Source: Tubulanus polymorphus
Taxonomy: Eukaryota; Nemertea; Palaeonemertea; Tubulaniformes; Tubulanidae
Direction: 5' to 3'
Length of the DNA: 64,000 nucleotides
Assembly: GCF_964204645.1 (NCBI RefSeq)
Contig: NC_134027.1
Location: 21,998,485-22,062,484 of the forward strand
The position numbers and the translations under genes are program-made. Below are positions 23,886 through 36,200 of the stretch, piece by piece. The notes beneath the pieces were generated by a model that did not search any database, had not been told where the DNA came from, and saw only the letters and a program-made list of their open reading frames with translations. Each line of letters opens with the position of its first letter. Within the stretch, counting starts at the first letter, position 1.

Positions 23886-25394
23886 TGGTAGCGTGTTAAA
23901 GCGCTGACTCCTTGAAGCAATTGTGGCAATCGAGGATTCCACCGGTGGAAAGGGAGGATCCAACAGGCCCGGTTGCGACAGTCGGTCGGGTACGCGTTAG
24001 GACGATGTCGATGCCGGTTTTCTCAGATTGAGTTAGAATCATGAATGATCCTCGAATTCAGTTCGATGAATGACTTGATCGGAATCGTGCCACATTGTGA
24101 ACTGCGATTTGCTTCGAGTTTCCGCTTGTGGAAGGTTCGAGGAAGTCATGATGAAAGTAAATAGAAAATGATCTAGATTTTGATTTCTAGAGTTGTCCTA
24201 TAATTGTGTCATGGATGACAATCGGATGCGATGGCTAGAGTACATGATAGATATAGAGTCCATAGTCATGGATTCACGGTCCGACTCAATTTGCGAAATT
24301 GACCATTTCGTCGCTTAATGATATATTGTGACTAACTTTCACTTTCAAACTGGTTCCTAACAACAAGCTAACTTGACGTACTCTCAACAAAATCTCGAGC
24401 CAAGTTATCAATTTACGATGTTGCAAATGTAAGATATGTGTCTATAAAGTACCCCTTGTCACCGGTGCAATGGGTACATGATATAGTTGAGAAATTCTCG
24501 TGAAATTGATGTGAATTTCTCTTCATATTCCTTACTTGATTGAATCGTAGTGGATAAAATCGTTATGACCAGGTGTGAAGGATTTGCTCATATTAGTCAT
24601 AGTCGTTGAATCGGGCTCAGCTAGGTTACCGCTGATCTGGTCAACTCGGGGAATCGGAAAGCGATGGAAAAATTTGCGGGAAACTCAGGGCGTACTTACC
24701 TAAAAAAAAACAACTTGGAAAACTCCACTTTTCGATTTGGATATGCTATGAATGGCCTGCGGGTGGGTTTCATAGATGTGGAAGAAAAATATTCCCTGGG
24801 AACAATTTGGAAATTTACCCCTAGGGATAACTTTGACACATGGTCTATGAAACTGGGCCCTGCTGATTCAATTCGAGGGGGGATTTTGTGTTATAATGTG
24901 CACAACTGCGGGGATTTGTGAATGGGGAGGATTTTTTTTTTTAACGCGATGAATTACGCAATGCTTACTTATCGGCGGAGTGGCCGATTGAATTGTCCTA
25001 CTACTAGATATCGGGCCCCTGTCGTCGGCGCCGTAAGACGCGCAGTAAGCCGTGGCTCGCTTCGTCGAGTGACATCGATTTCCTGTCGAGGAAATTACCG
25101 TCTATCGGCGAAACTGTGTTAACTATCGCTATTAACGATACTACAGTTTGTGGATTTAACTCGTTGTGCATCCAAATAATATAAAACCTGTTCAGCATCG
25201 GAGCCGCGCGCTCTCTCTCTCTGTCTCGCTGAGATCGTATACCGATTTTGTAATGCACTTACCCGATATTTTCGAGCGACGCTTCGAATCGAGCCCGTTC
25301 GCGGTTTTTGATCGCATCAACTCGAGTCGATATTCTTCGCTACGTTGTGTAGGAAACATATAGTTTTTAATGCCTTCGTTGAAACTCTTGTGAA
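23886..25394. other. Intergenic; no gene recognised
   Basis: A CpG-bearing patch at about 24980-25340 stands out in composition and could be regulatory or an unrecognised exon, but no frame in it matches a known family. A CT microsatellite lies near 25210-25225. Confidence 0.35.
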
Positions 25395-25700
25395 TTAACC
25401 CTTTCAGCGCTGACCAATTTTAATACCTCACAAGTGCTGGAGATGATTTGAAAATTTTGAAAAATCCCGCCTGTGGATTGTATAAGTTAATAACAGGCGT
25501 ACTGCTATAGTGTGCCTACACCTCAGTGCAGTGTATTGTTAGCTACTTATATTTCACAATGTTTGACAGTTTCTGTCATCTTTTAATTGATAGAAATCAA
25601 TAGGTAAATCACACGTATCACAATGTGAGGTGGTGTTTTAGCATTTGTCCATCACTGATTTATGCTCCACCATGCGATGTAGATGCACTGAAAGGGTTAA
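25395..25700 (+). mobile_element. piggyBac-like MITE, diverged but complete
   Basis: TTAA CCCTTTCAGCGC at 25395 and GCACTGAAAGGG TTAA at 25700 bracket a diverged family interior (several substitutions in the central acaccgc segments). Confidence 0.75.
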
Positions 25701-25769
25701 GCAGGATGCAACTGTTACAACTATTTTTTTCTGACGAGCAGTTCTGTCACGAGCCCAATCTGATGAACA

Positions 25770-26250
25770 ACAAATGACTTAAATTCCAGCGACACGCACA
25801 TCCTAGATGATGTCATTATCAGCCAATCAGAAATCGTGGTTGATTTTAGCTCAGGTTATTCCACGCAATGATTTGTGAAATTTGCTTCAGCGATTATACA
25901 ACGGGCAATCTGATCGGCGCCACGCGTTTTCGTGGGACAAACCTCCGTACCCGCCGGTTCTAGTGTCGCAAAGTTTCGTGCCATGAGCGATGCCATGCCA
26001 TCGGGTTCAAACCGTGCCTACGGCCGATCAGATTGCCTGTGGTATTATCGCTGAGGTAACAACATACAGCGATAACTATGAGTGCAATGATCCGGGCTAA
26101 AATAAAATCCCGGTGATTGTTGGCTAATAGTGAAAGTAGACTGTGACGTTTTGTAAGTTGCATGCGTACCCGCACACTCGAGGCTAATCAGGCACGGTTT
26201 GCTGACCGTGGCTGTCTAGGTTCAAATCCCCGCCGAGGGAGGAAATTAAA
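25770..26250. mobile_element. Composite repeat with tRNA-like B boxes
   Basis: 25770-25930 matches the centre of 18395-18735, and 26030-26160 is an inverted copy. 25935-26025 and 26175-26240 contain A/B-box-like words (ttctagtgtcgc, gggttcaaaccg; aggttcaaatcccc). Interpreted as rearranged tRNA-derived SINE material. Confidence 0.4.
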
Positions 26251-28428
26251 CCCAAGGTTATGCATTCGACGACAGTCTGTAACCGGCTGGTTGTTGTATC
26301 GGCAGGCTGGCTGGGGAACTAGCATTTACACCAGCGGTACAGGATTCCATCCATCAGGAACAACAAGGCATTTAAACCTTATATGTACAAACTAACACCT
26401 GGTGACATGTTTGAGACACACAAATTAATCAATGATGAGCACTGACTTATAGCTAATTACTTTGAATACATATTGAGTAGTCTGACGTGTTGATTATGAT
26501 AAAGCACATATTGATACTATATTCATAAGTTATATTACATTATTAATACTATAATTATTATTATTAAGCATTTCATGTAGTAAAAGATATGAAATATTAT
26601 GAACCATTCGATATGAAATTGTAGATATGTATGATTATAGAATATGCAACTTATATCAGGGTGACATTTCTTCTCAGAATGCTACTGCTGCTAGGGACTC
26701 AAACCCACTGAGTGTTGATGATACACCGCAGGTGGTTGTAGTGGTGCTTATCTACCTGAGCTATCGGGCGACCAGCTTCTCCCTCCGGCTCGACTTCTTT
26801 TCACTCCTTTATAGTAGATGTCGGTCATTGCATCGTGACGGTGCAATTCCTGTTTACTATGTTTAAATCTAGTTTACTTTGATTATCTCATAATACATAT
26901 AAAGGGTCCTGGGGACGGAATGGAACGCATTGAAATGAAATCTGCCACCAGTTGGTGCAGCATCTACATTTATTGACACCGGTACACTATAAAACAAGCA
27001 CTTGCTAAAGTCGGGGTATTTTGTAAAAATGCTTTAAAAAAAATCGGGGGAAAGTTAAAGTGAGGGAAATTGATTGAGATTGCTACGTAAGGTGGCCACT
27101 TTTCTCTGACTTACTTTTTCCCTAAACTATTCCCCGTACGTAATGTAAAACGGTTTCCGTCTATGTTTCACGAATCTGACTTTGTCAATTGATTGGATCC
27201 TTAGAATTGATAATGTCAGAAAAAAAACATGCACGGGGAATAGTTTAGGGAAAAAGTAAGTCAGAGAAAAGTGGCCACCTTGTAAAACTTATTTTATTGA
27301 ATATGAAGTATTTGAGGTAGTCGCTTAAAGGTCAATCTTTAGGGGCGTATGTCGATGCATGGTCTGAACCATCCAAAATCCGCTTAACGTCCGAATAGTT
27401 TTCTGAGCGATATTTATCGCGGAATTTACACAACGCGGCTCCTTTTCACTTTGCTTGTCGCGAGATGATCAATTAACGTGTAATAGTTTATCGATCGAAA
27501 GACTTGTGTTTTTAACCGAGCCCAAGAATTTCGTCTGGCGACGCCCTTTATCTAGAATACGATTGAGTCGTTAAACTAAAGAAGTCAATTTCAGATTCGA
27601 AGGCCTATACACATTTTATTCCAAATTTTTGAACATTGTTCATTCCACCGCTGAGATGTTTTTTATGATGGTACGTCAAAAATATGTATTTAACGGAGTT
27701 TTCCCCTCCCCCGGAAATGTGGCTGTGAAAATCCGGCGACAAAGTTATTTCAAAAAAAGCCTAAAGATTCTTTGATTACCAATAAATATTGAATTTAGCG
27801 CGTCCTACAAGAGATGTGAGAAAGACTTCCAAACAGGAGCCGAAAATGTACTGCATGGTAAAGCTGGAAAAAAAAGAAAACATCAAATTTTTTTCGCAAA
27901 CAAAACCTGCTAAAATTGTGCGGATTATTGAACGTTTTCATTATTTTTCGTGTCATGCTAAAATTAGAAAAATTTTCTGTGAAAAAGTAAGAAGTGAGGA
28001 ATTACATTAATCGACAATTCAAGTCTGATGCTGTCTGTACTCCACGTTTGCCTCGAGGCCGGGGGTATACGACTCGAGAGCGACCGTTCGTTCAGTAGAA
28101 TAGCTCTTACGCTTATCGCGGGTTGATAAATTTATTATCGTCAAATTCAATTTGATATTCGATTCATGAGTTCTGCAGAGTTGAAGCGTCCTGACGCTGT
28201 TTATGAATAAAGCTGATGGTTATATGCAAAGTGATACATTTTTAATAACCCACATATCATTCAATTAATCAATTCAGTATATAGGGCCCTAACAGTATCG
28301 TATAGTGTATGATCTAGTTGTGTATGTATTTGCAATGTATCAACCTACCAACATCGTAATACGTATGCAGTCCTCTCTCAAATATTTACATTTTGCGATA
28401 ATGGTCATGGCCCCAAATTATAGGTGAT
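26251..28428. other. Intergenic; one long hairpin, no gene
   Basis: Apart from the inverted repeat at 27090-27280 (listed separately), no coding sequence is recognised. The first coding exon of the LPCAT gene is expected somewhere upstream of 30141 but could not be found here. Confidence 0.4.
27090..27280. repeat. Long hairpin: 48-bp perfect inverted repeat
   Basis: Arms 27090-27137 (starting aggtggccacttttctctga) and 27233-27280 are exact reverse complements over 48 bp, with a 95-base spacer. Their outer words (ggtggccact) match the ends of the GTGGCCACC repeat family, so this is a foldback member of that family. Confidence 0.75.
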
Positions 28429-28680
28429 TTAACGCTTTCAGTGCGTCTACTCCGCAGTGCGGTGTATAAATCAGAGATAGATTTTGCTAGTACACTGCAT
28501 TGCGGTGTATTGATGTAATTGGTAATTAGTAATTATCTCCTTGAAAAATGGCAGCATGTGTCAAACATAGTGAAATACTAGTAACTAACGATACACCGCA
28601 CCACAGTGTAGACGCACTATGGTGGTATTCCCGTTGTTCAACACACTAGGGTGGAATTTTTTAGAATTTTCAAAACACAT
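28429..28680 (-). mobile_element. piggyBac-like MITE, reverse orientation, truncated
   Basis: Begins ttaacgctttcagtgcgtct at 28429, i.e. the reversed right end, and runs through the inverted interior to cacactagggtggaattttt and ttttcaaaac. The other terminal repeat is missing. Confidence 0.65.
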
Positions 28681-28883
28681 TCTTTGTCTGTTTATATCTA
28701 GCAGAAGATCCATCTTCCATCATGGGATTGGAAAGGGAGTCTTCAGTCATGGAGCCTAATGAGAGAAAACTCTACTCCAAAGTTTATCGACAACTTGGAA
28801 AATAACAAATATTGCTAAATATTGTCTACAAACAATATAAATACTTACATATGGTATAATATTATGAGTAAATGAAAGTTATG

Positions 28884-29190
28884 TTGAATCATTGATTGAA
28901 TTGAATTGACTGGCAACCAGTCTAGCCCTGATATATTTATGGGGTAGTGCACATCCTCTAAAATAATTTTTCAAATTTATCAAATTAATATAAGCGTTAT
29001 GAAATATAGGCCCTATATCATTAAAGAATAGATGCCAAAGTTCACAATTTTGATCGTTATTTTGAATTACCAATATTGATGGCGTAGTGCACATAAACTC
29101 ACACAGAACGCCTTAAATAATAGGGGCCTAGTAGTTATCAACTTGTGTATAACATGATTTCATGATTTTATAGCGTCAAAAAAAAAGTTA
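28884..29190 (+). repeat. Interspersed repeat, copy 2 of a pair
   Basis: Homologous to 3329-3600: shares gaattgaattgactggcaac, the gtagtgcacatcctct word, the ccaatattgatggcgtagtg block and gcgtcaaaaaaaaagt. Diverged and non-coding. Confidence 0.5.
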
Positions 29191-29690
29191 AGGCAATTCC
29201 AAGGTGCGAATACCCCCTACGTTCTGACGGGTTCGTGTACCGATAATATCTTGTATATATAATGGCTCAATCAACCCTTGCCTTCTTCAAATTCGTTAAT
29301 CTGGTCTCCGATCCATCCAGCTTTATTCAGCCTCGCCGCACGTTTGTTGGAAATGTACGGCTTACAACGAGCTGTCGGCATTATCTGACAAAACGTATGG
29401 ACAGTATGGAAGTTAAGGATCCAATTACCAGTAATTCAGTGCTGGCTTGGTGTATAAAGGACACGTGACGCATCTTATTCTGGCTGCCTAAAGATGGTTA
29501 ACGGACAATCTCGATACCTTTTACCTTAATGATATCAGTGTTCTCCATTTGCTGGGATTTTGGAGGGCTGCATTCATTTTCAGTGTAACATGGCCACCAA
29601 ACACCAATGGCGTGAAGCGTTTCGTAGGGTGCCGAGGTGTCCTTGCCTAAACTTGTTCAGCATCGATAGAACAAGACTGACGTGTAACGT

Positions 29691-29984
29691 TTAACCCTTT
29701 CTGCGCTGACTAATTACGCAAATTGCTGGAGATAATTTGAAAATTGAGGAAAAAAAATTCCACCCCAGAGTGTTTAACAACGAGCATACTGCTGTAGGGC
29801 ATTTACACCGTGGCGCGGTGTATCGTTAGTTGCTATTATTATTATTTCACTTCGTTCATCTTTCAATAGAGATTAAAAAACTTTACTAATTATTAAGTAC
29901 TAATTACATCAATACACAGCGATGCAGTGTATAAGTAGTCCATGCTTGATTAATACACCGCACTGCGGTGTAGATGCACTGAAA
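29691..29984 (+). mobile_element. piggyBac-like MITE, right end damaged
   Basis: TTAA CCCTTTCTGCGC at 29691; diverged interior; right end reads gatgcactgaaaata, having lost the AAAGGGTTAA end. Confidence 0.6.
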
Positions 29985-30140
29985 ATAATTCATGCCGGGT
30001 GGCAGCAAAAAACTTTTACGAGTGTGTGGCCGATTTTCTGAGGGACGAATGTAAACCGGGGTGGCCATCCCTTTTTAAACAACCCTAGTTGAGTACAAAA
30101 GAATGTATTATATATTCGTACGTCGTTTTTGTATTTTCAG

Positions 30141-30283
30141 ATAGCGATAATGACAGTGACTATATTCCCGTTGAGGTGTATGTTGATAATATTAATCGTG
30201 ATAGCCGCGTGGCCGATCGGGTTCGTGTGTTTATACGGCGTAACCGAGGACGAGAACAGTAAACCGTTCGTCGGATGGAGACG
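30141..30283 (+). CDS. LPCAT2: LPCAT exon: membrane segment
   Basis: Acceptor tattttcag ends 30140; donor gtaaga. Encodes IAIMTVTIFPLRCMLIILIV then IAAWPIGFVCLYGV and PFVGWRR, corresponding to the N-terminal hydrophobic hairpin and GWRR of vertebrate LPCAT2. Starts in phase 0 and ends with two bases of an Arg codon. The ATG inside is not the gene start, since the homologous region lies about 55-60 residues into the protein. Confidence 0.88.
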
Positions 30284-33200
30284 GTAAGATTTCCAATCTT
30301 CGAACTTTCGTCATTGCGGGGGATACGGGGGCCAGTCGCTCAGGATGAATATATGTTGACGGTGCGGTTTTAATTTTTCGACTAGCAACTGGTTAACTGT
30401 AACTAACTTTCGAGCGACTGGTTCCTGGTCTATTTATTATGCCCCCAGTTTGCCACTTTTTCCTGTTTTGCCCCTTTCGAGTATATTAAGAGTAAAAAAC
30501 GGTTTGATTGTAGTTTGCCCCGCCGCGTTTCAACTAAAACACCTGCTGGGGCCGGTTGCATAGTCATGGCTTAGTCTTAAGACCAGTCTATAGCCAATCT
30601 AACAACTTAAGACCAGTCTTAAGATTTAAAGCCTAGCGCACATCGACACAGCGATTGGAGACAACTAGTTGCTACCGAACGATTACCCCGCGCACATCGA
30701 AATCTAGTTACGGCCGGTCAGTTGCAGCAACTGCATGGCACGTGTCGATCGTCGAGATCCAGAGCGCGCACATCGACGGATATGACTGCGATTGAGTACA
30801 ACCAGTTGCTCAAAATTAGAACATGGGCAACTGGCTGGAACTGGAGATAGATCGACGCTTACCAATCGTAAGCTCGCTCACATCGACACATTCAAGCAAC
30901 TGATCGTATCCAGCCAGTTGCTCTCGTGCGCCGAAAACTGCCTTGCAACTAGTTGTCTCCAATCGCAGTGTCGATGTGCGCTAGGCTTAAGACCACTTTT
31001 GGACTTAAGTCACGACTGTGCAACTGGCCCCTGGTGCTAGTTCCATAGTCATGGCTTAGACATAAGACAAATTTAAGGCCATATTAGTTCTATTAGCTAT
31101 TTTAACAACTTAAGAGTTAAGACCATTTTTGGACGAAAGTCTCGACTATGGTACCAGCCCCTGTGTTTTTTTGCCTATTTTGGATTTCGAGTGAAATGTA
31201 AGAAATTAAGTAGATTTATGGAGAAGGCCAACTGCGAGCGAACCTGCGTCGAATCTTCCAGAATCAGATGAGGATGCGTCCATTTTGAGGTCACCAACAA
31301 GGGGCCAAGAGTCGTAAGACCATCTTGGTTTTTCAGGGAAGGGAATCAAACAACTTAAAACGGTCTTATGTTTGAAATTCATCTATGGATTTAACTCGTC
31401 AGTCCGGACTTGACTGCAACTTCTACTTGGGAGAAGCTGCTAAGAGCTCAATTGCTAATATGAAATATCAAGATACACTTCCTAAAATCAGAATAATTTC
31501 CTGTTGATTTTCAACCGCTTCGTTTGATGTCAAATTACTCTCATTTTTTTAGGGGTAACTACTACAAATAGCGATATCAGGTAGTCAGTCCGGACCTGGC
31601 CCTGGAATGATAAGTGGCTATAGTAAAGCGGGTTTATGCCTTCTGAGTTGTTTTCTGGTTCACCGACTGAATGAGTCTCATGTTCTTAAATTAGCTCAAT
31701 TCATAATCTTAAACTCTTTGCACAACGAATGTGTTATTAGCGCAGGGCTAATGCATTCGTTTAATACTCGTTTAATACACAGCTCGCCTGTGGTGATAGT
31801 TATAGACAGGGTTTTAGTACATGAGCGATTAGCGATCAGGGTCAGGGACAATAATCATTAATGAATCGTGGCGGCGAATCAGAGTCATCGGTGAATCAGA
31901 GAATGATATTCATTCCTGCTATACTCAATATTGACACTACCGGTATGTGTGTATATATAATGAGGCTACTCGCTGAATGTGTTTACATCATCTGGGAGTT
32001 GATTCATTCTCGGTGTTCGTGTACTACTATCATCGGAGTGGACGAGTTTGTTACATCTACTCCTCAAAAACCTGTCGAGCCCAATGCGCATTACGCAGGG
32101 AAGCACACAAACATGGAATCCAATATGTTTCATCTCCTCGGAAACGTTTTTTTCTGGTTTCTCGTGAATGCGCACAACGCCGGAAAATGCTCGTAAACAT
32201 CGGATTCTGTTTCCTGTTTTTTGTGTTTGTCTGCAACATGTGCTTTTTTGGGCGAGTAATAATCTCGTGGTTTTGTAAAGCGTTCACTCCATTAGCAATA
32301 GATAGTAGATTCTGGGTAACATTTTCTCCGCGTGCATGAGGAAAGCGTATTTCATCGGTCTTCGTTGCCATCTTCATTGCGTGCAAAGAAAATATTACCG
32401 AAAATCTAACGGTTCCTAACAAATAGTTTTGAGAAGTCGGCGTTCCTGTTCTCTTTGTAGTTCTACAGTCATCATACGGTTGTGGGGGTACGGGATATTC
32501 GGGGTTCTGCATCATATACCAGGATTGTAAAGGGGGCTTGTACAGAGTCGCGTATCCCTATAAAACTTCTTGTGAAGGGCAGTGCCCTAATACCGTGTTA
32601 GGACTGGCCAAATTTATTTGTGCTGTCTTCTGAACGGACAGTAGAGCCTAGCTTTTTGGAAAGGGAATGGCGCTTTCTTAATGGAAAACTGCGTAACCTT
32701 TTTTTTGTAAGGATGGTACGAAAAGAGCTGCACGATGTCTACAGCCCTCAGGAAATTATGAGAATAACAGTAATGATGATAGTAAATCGAGCAATTCATA
32801 AAGCGCCTTCTACATCATATTACACGCCCGAAGCGCTTCTTCCTCAGGGAACGACTTGCGAAACAGCCGTCTTTTTAAATTGATCAATGCTGTTAGAAGA
32901 TCTTATGTCGTTTGGTAAATTGGTTCACGATCCAAAATATGGACGTATCAAGGGGCATTCTGAGTGTATCTATATGAAGTATCGTTTGGTTGGCAAAATT
33001 AGGGGGTGGCTATCTGCTGCCCCTACAAGAGTGGATATCAATATTCTATCAATGCTGATGATTGCTTTGAAATAGTCCTATATTGAAATGCATTGTATAG
33101 CTTATGCGACAAGTAGCCTGAGATACTCCATCCGAGTGTGTTGAACAACGGGAATACCACTATAGTGCGTCTACACTGCGGTGCGGTGTATCGTTAGTTA

Positions 33201-36200
33201 CTAGTATTTCACTATGTTTGACCCGTGCTGCCATTTTTCAAGAGAGATAATTACTAATTACATCAATACACCCCAGTGCGGTGTACTAGCAAAATCTATC
33301 ACTGACTTATACACCGCACTGCGGTGTAGACGCACTTAAAGGGTTAATCCTTAACGCGCCTCAGTTTTTTTTTCTATGTTCGTCGTACGAGTACGAATTC
33401 TTCTCTTTCTCGATCGGAACCGCCGTTTTCCGATTTTTGTTTTTTTTTCTCATCATGTTTTCTCTTCGCAGCGTTCTACGCCGATGCATCGAGATACTGT
33501 GGCGCAGCATGTTCTTCGTCGGCGGCTTCCACTGGATCACCGTCAAAGGGCAGCGGGCGAGCGCGCGACAGGCGCCGATCCTGGCCCTGGCGCCGCACTC
33601 TTCATTCCTCGACACGATGTTACCGGGCACCGTTCTGCAAGCTACGTCGCCCGTAGCGAAAGCCGCAGCCGCCGATATATTTTTATTTGGACGTACGAAC
33701 TAATTATCAGTCTTCGTTCGATTCGTTTTTAGCCCACTTGGGACTTTTGCGTTCACTTTTCGTCCGTCGTCCGTCCGTAGACGGAATCCAGTTATTTTGG
33801 GAAGTTTTGAAGACGCTTCAAGGTAATGTCTTGATATTTGGTTTATACATGTATCTACCCTAGACACATCTGCAGCCCAAAAACTGGCCCTGTCAGAATC
33901 AAGATGGTCGACTGGCAGCCATTGTTGTTCGCCACTTTTTACACATTTTCGAAGTTTACGAGGGAAATTTTGAAGATGCATTGATCAATTACCTTGGTCT
34001 TGCGATTATATTTGAACCTACCAAGGGCCCATCAGCAAAAGAAAAATTGGTTCCATATGACTCAAGATGGCCGTCCTATGACCTTTTTAGTGCCCAAAAA
34101 TGTCAATTTTGGCCAAAATTCTAGGTCCTGCAGCTTCCTACTGGTTTGCCATTTCTCATTGCAATTTGTGATGGGTATTCTTTGTAAAGGGATGTTTTTA
34201 TCTGAGACCGGTATTTTTGATCCGCCAAATATGACGCAATTGGCGGCCATCTTGGTGTCATTAGTACTCATTCGTAGGTGGGAAAAAGTTTTCCGACATT
34301 ATATTGATACCTAAGCATATTTTGTTACAGCAATGAATTAGAAAGTTATAGCATATAACGTGTTCTATGATTGGGGTGAGTTTCAAGTTCATTGTTTTTT
34401 GTATATGGCCACCAGGGGGTGTTGAATAATACAATATCTTAGTATTTCTATATTATATTCGTACCAATACATATTTTGTTACCGCAATCAATTGCAAAGT
34501 TGTGGCTCATGACATCATCTATGATTGTGGTGAGTTTTAAGGAAATTAGTTATTCTATATGGTCACCAGGGGGCGTTGAATAGTAGAATAACCTGGTATT
34601 TCCTTATTATATTGGTACCTAGGCATATTATGTTACCATGATCAATTGCAAAGTTGTAGTTCGTGACATGTTCTATGAATATGGTGAGTAACAAGGTTAT
34701 TGGGTTTTGAATATCGTCACCAGGGGGCATTGAATAGTAGAATAACTTAGTATTTCCATATTAAATTGGTAACGAGGCATTTTTTGTTATCACAATCAAT
34801 TACAAAATCGTAGCTGCTGACATGTTTTATGATTGTATTGAGTTTCAAAGTCATTGGTATTTGTATATGGTCACCAGAGGGCGTCGAATATTGAAATTGT
34901 TAGATTGTTGAGCATTTGAAACCACTTCCCAAGTGGGCATGTGTCCCTGGACCCCTAGTTTGTTTTTGTTTTATTAGAGTACATATGTATGTATGCGCAT
35001 GTGTGTTGGAGTGTGAATGAAATCAGTTCCAGAATATAGAACGATAACCGCACTCAAACGTGGTGAACGGATAATAAGATAAAAACCCACTATCTACAGA
35101 TTAAAAGAATTTAAAATCAAGAATTTATTTATTCGATCTAAAATATATAGAATACACGACGTTTCGATCTCACCCTAGACATCGTCGTCAGGTGCGTCAC
35201 GCCTGACGATGATCTCTAGGGTGAGACCAAAACGTTTCGGCTGTTCACTAACAGTCATCATCAGGTGGAATGACCAAAAAAAACAATCTGGTCACGTTTT
35301 TCTGGTCATTCCACCTGATGATGGCTGTTAGTCAACAGCCGAAACGTGGTTTCATAATAATAAATTTGATCGTATAATTTTTTAAATTCTAATTGTGGGA
35401 TTTCTTCATTTAACCAGTGGATAGTTGACATAGTGATAATTAAAAGTTCATTGTTACTACGGTTGTATCTATACACTGGTTATCTGTAACTGACTTTTGA
35501 GCTACTGGCCCCAGCAGGCGTATACTCGTAACATCCATATTTCGTTATAAAATCTGTTCTCAGTTTCGAACCATTTCGTTTCTTCCGTCAGCGAGAATCG
35601 CGTGCTGCGAGGGTTTAAAATCGAATTGAAGATCACTTTCAATTTTCACGCGATTTTTGCGTAGATTATTCATATTATTATATCACGGGATTGTGGTTAA
35701 GAAAAAAATATGTTTGCATTGTTCATTTATGTTTTTAGTACCGGGTATTGATCACGTTTAAAGAATAACAATATCAGAAGCTATAGTTTATTATTAGTGA
35801 TAGGGTGTGGTTGGCTTCTACTGGAGATGTATATGTACATATGTACGTGCGCCATGTTAAAAGGCTATGACCACTCTAGAGATTCCGGGCCTAGGAAATT
35901 ACCGTGCACTTATAAATCTTATGTGCCACAATGGGGAACCGGCAACACCGGCTATCCCGCCAGATGGCGTAACGAGCGCCTGGTCTTATGTAGTGAAATA
36001 GATACATTTTCGATGAACTTTGACCTGAATTTTTTTACTCCAGAATCAATATCGCTATATCACAGGACCTTCCAAGTACAAATTCAGATATCTGAATAGT
36101 TTCCATAATATTAGATCTATTTAAGGGAGTTTAAGTTCATTCAGTTTTCATGGAAATGTAGAAGAAATCGAACGCAGAAGACAGAGTTACTAAAACTAGT

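Noticed and set aside
24664-24921. 85-codon + strand frame
   Set aside because: Contains tttgacacatggtctatgaa and actgggccc words typical of the foldback repeats; likely repeat-derived.
32057-32515. 152-codon - strand frame in the first LPCAT intron
   Set aside because: Overlapped by open frames on the other strand, with no domain, no splice context and repeated gtttcc/ggaaac words; composition chance is more likely.
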